Part shown: piece by piece, positions 5,743 through 9,848 of the stretch | How positions within the stretch are numbered: the first letter of the stretch is position 1 | Layout of the letters: every line of letters begins with the position of its first letter | Source of the DNA: JAWLCG01 sp041687295 | GTDB taxonomy: Bacteria > Planctomycetota > Phycisphaerae > SM23-33 > FEN-1343 | NCBI GenBank assembly: GCA_041687295.1 | Contig: JAWLCG010000182.1 | Coordinates: forward strand, 1-9,848 | Direction: 5' to 3' | DNA: 9,848 nt | The notes under the pieces: model-generated | The model's input: the letters and a program-made list of their open reading frames with translations, nothing else | What the model was told of the DNA's origin: nothing | The model's database searches: none | Translations under genes and position numbers: made by a program

Positions 5743-8517
5743 ATGCCGTCGAAGCTGCGCCCCGTTGTGTCGTGCGGACCGGTCCTGGAGGCGCTCGAGC
5801 CACGCCTGCTGCTGAGCACGTACTACTCCAACGCGCTGCTCTACAACGAGTCGCCGGTGGACCTGCGGTTCCTCAACGACGGCCCGGCCGGCAGTCACGG
5901 CTTCGTCCAGCGCCAGGGCGACCAGTTGGTCTTCGAGGACGGTACGGAGGCGCGGTTCTGGGGCGGCAACATCGCGGCCTACGCCATCTACACGCCCAAG
6001 GCCGACATCGCCCAGCAGGCCGAGCGGATCGCCAAGATGGGCTACAACCTGATGCGCATCCACCACCACGACTCGATGCGCTGGGTGGACCGCACGGTCA
6101 TCTCCAAGAGCTACAACGACAGCCGGCACTTCGACGCCGCCGTCATGGACAGCCTGGACTACTGGATCAAGTGCCTCAAGGATCAGGGCGTCTACGTCTG
6201 GCTCGACCTGCAGGTGGGCCGGCAGTACAAGGTCGGCGACGGCATCACCATCGGCTGGGACGAGATCCGCGACAACGGCTCGGACGCCAAGGGCTTCGAC
6301 TACTTCAACACCGACCTCGAGGCGTTGATGAAGGAGTTCAACGCCAACTACCTCAACCACGTCAACCCGTACACCGGCCTGGCCTACAAGGACGAGCCGG
6401 CGATCATGGGCGTGCTGATCACCAACGAGGACGACATCACCGTCAACGGCGGCAACCAGCTGCTGGGCGACAAGGGCGTGCCGATCCACAACGCCATCTT
6501 CCGCCAGGCCGCCAACGAATTCGCCGCCGAGACCGGCCTGTCTCCCAGCGCCGTCCAGCAGACCTGGCTGCCCGGGCCCAGCAAGATCTTCCTGAACGAC
6601 CGCGAGTATGACTTCCACACGCGGATGATCGAGCATCTCCGCTCGATCGGCTACGACGGGCCGGTCGCCACGACGAACTTCTGGCACGACCCGCTGTTCG
6701 CCCTGCCGGCGCTGACGGCGGGCAACATGATCGACGTGCACAGCTACGGCTCGGCCGGCACGTTGAAGGTCAACCCCGTCCAGGGCACCAATCTCGCTGG
6801 CCGGATCGCCTCGGCCCAGGTCTACGGCTACCCCGTCAGCGTCACCGAGTGGAACACGCCCTATCCGACGGCCGACCGGTTCGTCTCGCCGCTGTACCTG
6901 GCCAGCATGGCCTCGCTGCAGGGCTGGGACGCCATGATGCTGTACAACTACTCCCAGGACGACTTCTACCTCCGCAGCACGCCGCACACCTGGACGAGCT
7001 TCTACGACCCCGGTCTGCAGGCCATGATGCCCGCGGCCGCCCTGGCCTACCGCATGGGCCACATCAGCCAGGCCAACAACACCTACACCTTCCAGACCGA
7101 CCGCAACAGCCTCTACTACCAGTCCACCAGCATCCAGAGCAGCGTCGCCCTGCGGACGCTCTTCGAGCAGAGCCGCGTCACCATCGGCCTGCCCGACATC
7201 CCCGAGCTGGACTGGGACGTCGCCACCGAGGTCGGCGACGAGGCCATCGTCACCAGCGACTGGACCCGCAACTACCTCAGCTACGGCGCCACCTCGGTCA
7301 CCAGCGACACCGGGCAGATCCGCCGCGACTGGGTGGACGGCATCCAGACGGTCAACTCGCCCAAGACCCAGTGGCTCATCGGCGAGTTCGGCGGGGGGGT
7401 CTACGCCACCGACGACGTGGTCTACCAGCTCAGCACGCCCGAGGGCGTCGCCGTCGTCTCCAGCCTCGACGACAAGCCCATCCGCCAGTCGGGCCGAATG
7501 CTGCTGACGGCGATGGGGCAGGTCACCCTCACCAACGGCCAGACGCCCTTCCGCACCGAGGCCCTGCAGGGCACGATCCGCATCGCCAGCAACGCGCCGG
7601 CCATGGAGCTGGTGCCCCTGGCCTCCAACGGCCAGGCCCTCACGCCGGTGCGGCTGACGAAGCAGAACGGCTTCTACATCGTCTCGCTGCCCCAGGTGGC
7701 CGGCACGCACTGGTACGAGCTGCGGGCCATCGACGGCGAGCCGCCCGAGGTCGTCCAGGCCACCATCAACGCCGGCTCGGCCCAGCGCCACCGCCTGACG
7801 AGCATCGAAGTAACCTTCAGCGAGGACGTCGGGGCCAGCCTGGCCAAGGGCGACCTCCGCATCGTCAACAGCACCCTCAACGTCTTGGTGCCCGACTCGG
7901 CCCTGACGCTGAGCTACGACCCCGCCACGTTCCGGGCCGTCTGGACCGTCGACCCGCAGGCCGACATCCCCGACGGGCGGTTCGCAGCGGTCATCATGAA
8001 CACCGACGTGACCGACCCGGCCGGCAATCCGCTGCCCGAGCCGCTGGTGCTGCAGTTCCACCAGCTCGCCGCCGACGCCAACGGCGACGCCCGCACCGAC
8101 GAGGCCGACCTGGACGTCCTGAAGGCGAACTACGACCCCGCCGGACAAGGGCTCCATGTCCTGGGCGAGGGCGACTTCAACGGCGACGGCCGGGTCGACA
8201 GCCGGGACTTGGCGATCTGGCAGCAGAACTACAACCCCGATGGCGTATTCGCCGCTGCCGTGGCCCTGGCCTCGCCCGAGCCCGACGTGGACGTGCTGGC
8301 CCTGGCCGCCCCGACCGATGAGCCGGTGAGCTTCGCCTCGACCGACGTCACCCTCGCCGCCGCGGCCCCGGCCCCCGCGCCGGCCAACCTGGCCGCCCTG
8401 GCCGAACCGCTGGCGACCGCCGCCGACGAGGACGAGCCCCTCGCCATCTACGACGCCGCCCCCGAAGACGCCCCTGAAGACCTCCTCGCCCTGCCCGGCC
8501 TGGAGAGCCTGCTGTAG
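5743..8517 (+). CDS. LEPR-motif, dockerin-bearing clan GH-A-like glycoside hydrolase
   Basis: A 924-residue extracellular-type enzyme. AAGGAGG (5731-5737) lies five bases before the ATG. The N-terminus has no ordinary signal peptide but carries LEALEPRLLLS (16-26), the planctomycete LEPR-x-LLS motif found on surface or secreted proteins. The barrel spans about 40-460, with RFWGGN near 71-76, acid/base candidate E229 in ITNEDD, nucleophile candidate E369 in VTEWNTP and last strand MMLYNYS near 398. A beta-rich region to about 660 matches the C-terminal part of the enzyme at 2653-5403. Residues 667-775 resemble an Ig-like domain of the Big_5 kind (VTFSEDV). A type I dockerin follows: two calcium loops at D778/N780/D782/D786/D789 and D811/N813/D815/D819/D822. 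The last 90 residues are Ala/Pro/Asp/Glu-rich and end in LPGLESLL. Substrate unknown; a beta-glycan-like target is only a guess. Barrel and dockerin calls are firm, the CAZy family is not. Confidence 0.9.
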   Translation: MPSKLRPVVSCGPVLEALEPRLLLSTYYSNALLYNESPVDLRFLNDGPAGSHGFVQRQGDQLVFEDGTEARFWGGNIAAYAIYTPKADIAQQAERIAKMGYNLMRIHHHDSMRWVDRTVISKSYNDSRHFDAAVMDSLDYWIKCLKDQGVYVWLDLQVGRQYKVGDGITIGWDEIRDNGSDAKGFDYFNTDLEALMKEFNANYLNHVNPYTGLAYKDEPAIMGVLITNEDDITVNGGNQLLGDKGVPIHNAIFRQAANEFAAETGLSPSAVQQTWLPGPSKIFLNDREYDFHTRMIEHLRSIGYDGPVATTNFWHDPLFALPALTAGNMIDVHSYGSAGTLKVNPVQGTNLAGRIASAQVYGYPVSVTEWNTPYPTADRFVSPLYLASMASLQGWDAMMLYNYSQDDFYLRSTPHTWTSFYDPGLQAMMPAAALAYRMGHISQANNTYTFQTDRNSLYYQSTSIQSSVALRTLFEQSRVTIGLPDIPELDWDVATEVGDEAIVTSDWTRNYLSYGATSVTSDTGQIRRDWVDGIQTVNSPKTQWLIGEFGGGVYATDDVVYQLSTPEGVAVVSSLDDKPIRQSGRMLLTAMGQVTLTNGQTPFRTEALQGTIRIASNAPAMELVPLASNGQALTPVRLTKQNGFYIVSLPQVAGTHWYELRAIDGEPPEVVQATINAGSAQRHRLTSIEVTFSEDVGASLAKGDLRIVNSTLNVLVPDSALTLSYDPATFRAVWTVDPQADIPDGRFAAVIMNTDVTDPAGNPLPEPLVLQFHQLAADANGDARTDEADLDVLKANYDPAGQGLHVLGEGDFNGDGRVDSRDLAIWQQNYNPDGVFAAAVALASPEPDVDVLALAAPTDEPVSFASTDVTLAAAAPAPAPANLAALAEPLATAADEDEPLAIYDAAPEDAPEDLLALPGLESLL

Positions 8518-8552
8518 CCTGCCCGGCGTGCGGGCTCGGGGGGGCGCCGGCG

Positions 8553-8587
8553 AAGGTGGGGCTTCGATCCGCTGCGCCCCAGCCTAC
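8553..8587 (-). repeat. REP-like unit C (35 bases)
   Basis: On the minus strand it starts GTAGGCTGGGGCGCAGCG and ends AGCCCCACCTT, with GGGGC/GCCCC as the internal stem. It is the inverse of unit D, with which it shares the first 18 and last 11 bases; only the middle differs. It begins 35 bases after the stop of the dockerin enzyme gene. Confidence 0.65.
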
Positions 8588-8603
8588 AGCGCGGGCCGTT
8601 TTC

Positions 8604-8639
8604 GTAGGCTGGGGCGCAGCGTAAGCGCAGCCCCACCTT
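8604..8639 (+). repeat. REP-like unit D (36 bases)
   Basis: Starts GTAGGCTGGGGCGCAGCG and ends AGCCCCACCTT. Units C and D face each other head to head across 16 bases (8588-8603), so together they form an 87-base near-palindrome. As RNA the pair makes a very stable hairpin that could end or protect the transcript of the preceding gene. Confidence 0.65.
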
Positions 8640-8692
8640 TGCGCTCCATACGGTCGGCGTGGCCGGCGTACTCCGTGGGTACTCGCATCGGA

Positions 8693-8718
8693 AAGACCCC
8701 GGTATGCCCGGGGCCTTG
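8693..8718 (-). repeat. degenerate REP-like unit E
   Basis: CCCCGG (8697-8702) pairs with CCGGGG (8708-8713) around TATGC. Read on the minus strand it resembles unit F: the same GCCCCGGGC opening and a GGGGTCTT tail, but with CAAG in place of the GTAG head and a decayed loop side. Confidence 0.35.
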
Positions 8719-8726
8719 GGGGCGCG

Positions 8727-8764
8727 AAAAAGAGGCCGCGACGGTCGGGGAGACCGTCGCGGCC
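8727..8764 (-). terminator. intrinsic terminator on the minus strand
   Basis: A perfect 13-base-pair stem, GGCCGCGACGGTC (8734-8746) with GACCGTCGCGGCC (8752-8764), has a 5-base loop. In the minus-strand direction the stem is followed by TC and then five T residues (8731-8727). On the plus strand no T-run follows, so the terminator works leftward. No minus-strand protein gene ends here, which points to a non-coding transcript. Confidence 0.8.
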
Positions 8765-8890
8765 AAGAGGACCCACGAAACAAGGAGAGTCGAACCAAGC
8801 TGGAACCCCCCGGCAGGCTCCCTCAAACCTGTCTCGGCCGGGCTCCCTCACAAGCAGGTCCCTTGCGTCCATCGCTCGGGTCCTGCTCTG
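8727..8890 (-). ncRNA. candidate small RNA, about 160 nt, unknown family
   Basis: Transcribed leftward from the promoter at 8924-8897 to the intrinsic terminator ending at 8727. Hairpin 1 (8887-8853) has three helices, AGCAGG/CCTGCT, CCC/GGG and GCG/CGC, separated by symmetric A/A and GA/AA internal loops and capped by ATGGA. A 10-base linker TGTGAGGGAG (8852-8843) follows. Hairpin 2 (8842-8809) pairs CCGGG/CCCGG bases and CAGG/CCTG around the apical loop TTTGAGGGAG, nearly the same 10-mer as the linker. An unpaired stretch with a TCTCCTTG anti-Shine-Dalgarno segment (about 8784-8777) precedes the terminator stem. No start codon with a ribosome binding site or meaningful open frame is seen. 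I do not recognise an Rfam family: it lacks the SRP, 6S, tmRNA or tRNA hallmarks. The structure is directly visible; expression and function are inferred. Confidence 0.5.
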
Positions 8891-8896
8891 TTGCTA

Positions 8897-8924
8897 ATTA
8901 TTCCTTGTCGCAATAGGAAGGCAA
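8897..8924 (-). promoter_or_regulatory. promoter of the candidate small RNA
   Basis: On the minus strand TTGCCT (8924-8919) and AATAAT (8902-8897), a five-of-six match to the consensus -10, are 16 bases apart in a markedly A/T-rich patch. Transcription would start about 8890, directly at the foot of hairpin 1. Confidence 0.5.
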
Positions 8925-8981
8925 GGGACGCAGGGATTTTTTCTACGTGGCGGCGGCGATGGGTGCCTTCAGCGTCGCTGT

Positions 8982-9003
8982 GTAGCCCCGGGCTTGCCCG
9001 GGG
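8982..9003 (+). repeat. REP-like unit F
   Basis: GTAG head followed by a perfect 8-base-pair stem, CCCCGGGC (8986-8993) with GCCCGGGG (8996-9003), around TT. The flank TCTTCGGAGGTCG resembles the flank of unit B (ATCTTCAGTCG on the minus strand), linking the two as one family. Confidence 0.5.
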
Positions 9004-9063
9004 TCTTCGGAGGTCGGTAAACGCTCCGGACGAAGCGCGGCAGGGCCGAGGTGGGGGCGTTGT

Positions 9064-9079
9064 GCCGTGCAGGCACGGC
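9064..9079. repeat. perfect 7-bp stem-loop
   Basis: GCCGTGC (9064-9070) and GCACGGC (9073-9079) around AG. It has no T-run on either side, so it is not an intrinsic terminator. It lies upstream of the promoter for the next gene and may be another short palindromic repeat. Confidence 0.4.
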
Positions 9080-9090
9080 CTGGCCGGGAT

Positions 9091-9114
9091 GCCCACAGAT
9101 GGCGATCTGTGGGC
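9091..9114. repeat. perfect 10-bp stem-loop / operator-like palindrome
   Basis: GCCCACAGAT (9091-9100) and ATCTGTGGGC (9105-9114) around GGCG. The palindrome ends eight bases before the -35 of the GH106-like gene, a suitable place for a transcription factor site. A REP-like origin is equally possible. Confidence 0.4.
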
Positions 9115-9122
9115 TTGGGCGG

Positions 9123-9151
9123 TTGTGGCGGGGTGGGTGGAACCCTATAGT
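9123..9151 (+). promoter_or_regulatory. promoter of the GH106-like gene
   Basis: TTGTGG (9123-9128) and TATAGT (9146-9151) are 17 bases apart, the ideal spacing for a housekeeping sigma factor. Transcription from about 9158 leaves a leader of roughly 30 bases ending in the ribosome binding site AAGGAG at 9178-9183. Confidence 0.5.
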
Positions 9152-9189
9152 GGCCCGCCGAGTCGGCCCTGCACGACAAGGAGATGGCG

Positions 9190-9848
9190 ATGGACATTCG
9201 GCCGGGGTTTCACCCGTTCTGGTTCTGGAATGATCGGCTGGAGGCGGACGAGGTTCGCCGGCAGGTTGGGCTGATGGCGGAGGGGGGGCTCCGCGGCTTC
9301 CACATTCACAGCCGCCAGGGCCTGGGCCAGCCGTACTTGTCTGAGGCGTTCCTGGACCTGGTGGAGGTCGCCGTCGACGAGGCCGAGCGGCTGGGCCTGG
9401 TGGTGCACCTGTACGACGAGTACCCCTACCCCAGTGGCGTAGCCGGCGGCGAGGCGATCCTGGGTCAGCCGCAGTTCTGGGCGACAAGGCTCATCCAGCA
9501 GACGCACGAGCTGGCGGGCGGGGCGGTGCGGCTGGTGCTGCCGGCGGGGCTGGTGCTCTCGGCGATGGCGTATCCGCTGCTCGACGGGCAGTGCGACTTC
9601 TCGGCCGGGCGCGACCTGCGCGAGGCCATCGGCCCGCAGCTGCTCGTCGAGAGCTACCGCGAGGGGCGAAGCCTCAGCCAGTACAATTTCAAGCGCTACT
9701 TCGCCAGCGACCCGGCCCCGGTGCTCGAGGCGGTGCTGGGCGAGGGGGCGTGGCGCCTCTACGTGGCCGTGCAGGCGGTGGTGGAGGGGCACAAGTATTG
9801 GGGGCAGTACCTCGACGTGCTGAACCCGGCCGCGGTGGGGCGGTTTAT
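9190..9848 (+). CDS. GH106-like TIM-barrel glycosidase, N-terminal part (cut by window edge)
   Basis: The first 219 residues of a large cytoplasmic protein (no signal peptide), open to the right edge. ATG 9190 is preferred over ATG 9184 because AAGGAG (9178-9183) abuts the latter but lies six bases before 9190. The start PFWFWNDRLEADEVRRQV (9-26), GFHIHSRQGL (36-45), PYLSEAFLDLVEVAVDEA (48-65) and LVVHLYDEYPYPSGVAGG (70-87) is the barrel opening common to large bacterial glycosidases often annotated as alpha-L-rhamnosidase-like (GH106-like). The YDE-YPSG segment is the most characteristic. Catalytic carboxylates further along the barrel and any C-terminal sugar-binding domains are outside the window. 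Alpha-rhamnosidase activity is therefore only a possibility. The context among three other hydrolases supports a role in oligosaccharide breakdown. Confidence 0.75.
   Translation, partial: MDIRPGFHPFWFWNDRLEADEVRRQVGLMAEGGLRGFHIHSRQGLGQPYLSEAFLDLVEVAVDEAERLGLVVHLYDEYPYPSGVAGGEAILGQPQFWATRLIQQTHELAGGAVRLVLPAGLVLSAMAYPLLDGQCDFSAGRDLREAIGPQLLVESYREGRSLSQYNFKRYFASDPAPVLEAVLGEGAWRLYVAVQAVVEGHKYWGQYLDVLNPAAVGRF

Larger units (their letters stand above)
8518..9189. other. 672-base gene-free, hairpin-rich intergenic region
   Basis: No credible gene is seen: the open frames crossing it have no family features and run through the hairpins. From left to right it holds an inverted REP-like pair (8553-8639), a degenerate REP-like unit (8693-8718), a minus-strand candidate small RNA with terminator and promoter (8727-8924), another REP-like unit (8982-9003), two perfect stem-loops (9064-9079, 9091-9114) and the promoter and ribosome binding site of the next gene. 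The segment 8890-8945 is strikingly A/T-rich for this genome. Confidence 0.7.

Noticed and set aside
5575..8157. Minus-strand open frame of about 860 codons opposite the dockerin enzyme
   Set aside because: Same shadow effect; composition is low-complexity V/G/D/L and no motif is recognisable.
8775..8795. GGTTCGACTC on the minus strand, resembling a tRNA T-arm
   Set aside because: The flanks cannot form a T-stem, acceptor stem or anticodon arm, and there is no discriminator/CCA context, so it is not a tRNA.
8518..9189. CRISPR array among the intergenic repeats
   Set aside because: The repeats are inverted palindromes with irregular spacing, not direct repeats with uniform spacers, and no cas gene is present.
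8528..9274. Plus-strand open frame of about 248 codons across the intergenic region
   Set aside because: It runs through the REP-like pair, the terminator stem and other hairpins, shows no family features, and lacks a convincing ribosome binding site.

Overview
The window is a GC-rich bacterial fragment, most likely from a planctomycete of the Phycisphaerae type. The lineage call rests on the N-terminal LEPR-x-LLS motif of the large protein at 5743-8517, its type I dockerin, the strong third-position G/C coding bias, and the dense set of glycoside hydrolases. It reads as part of a carbohydrate-degradation locus interrupted by a small MNT/HEPN toxin-antitoxin pair.

Layout. 1-1728 (minus): the N-terminal 576 residues of a cytoplasmic GH38 alpha-mannosidase, cut by the left edge. 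1729-1869: a short divergent promoter region. 1870-2499 (plus): a MntA-like nucleotidyltransferase overlapping a HepT-like HEPN gene; the HEPN frame is broken by a one-base shift near 2194 although its RX4HXY active site survives. 2653-5403 (plus): an exported enzyme with a galactose-binding-like module followed by a clan GH-A-like barrel. 5404-5742: a gene-free stretch with an inverted pair of short GTAG-headed hairpins and an extended -10 promoter. 5743-8517 (plus): a second, paralogous clan GH-A-like enzyme with a LEPR N-terminus, an Ig-like module, a type I dockerin and an acidic low-complexity tail. 8518-9189: a 672-base gene-free stretch packed with hairpins. It holds four REP-like units and, on the minus strand, a well-defined candidate small RNA of about 160 nt with its own promoter, two elaborate hairpins and an intrinsic terminator. 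9190 to the right edge (plus): the start of a cytoplasmic TIM-barrel glycosidase-like protein (GH106-like), cut by the edge.

How it may work together (inference): the two exported GH-A-like enzymes would attack a complex glycan outside the cytoplasm, one of them perhaps held at the surface or in a complex through its dockerin, while the GH38 and GH106-like enzymes, which lack export signals, would finish imported oligosaccharides inside. Each hydrolase appears to be its own transcription unit. The most interesting non-coding signal is the candidate sRNA at 8727-8890, whose unpaired segments repeat GAGGGAG-type motifs and which carries an anti-Shine-Dalgarno stretch complementary to the ribosome binding site of the neighbouring hydrolase gene.
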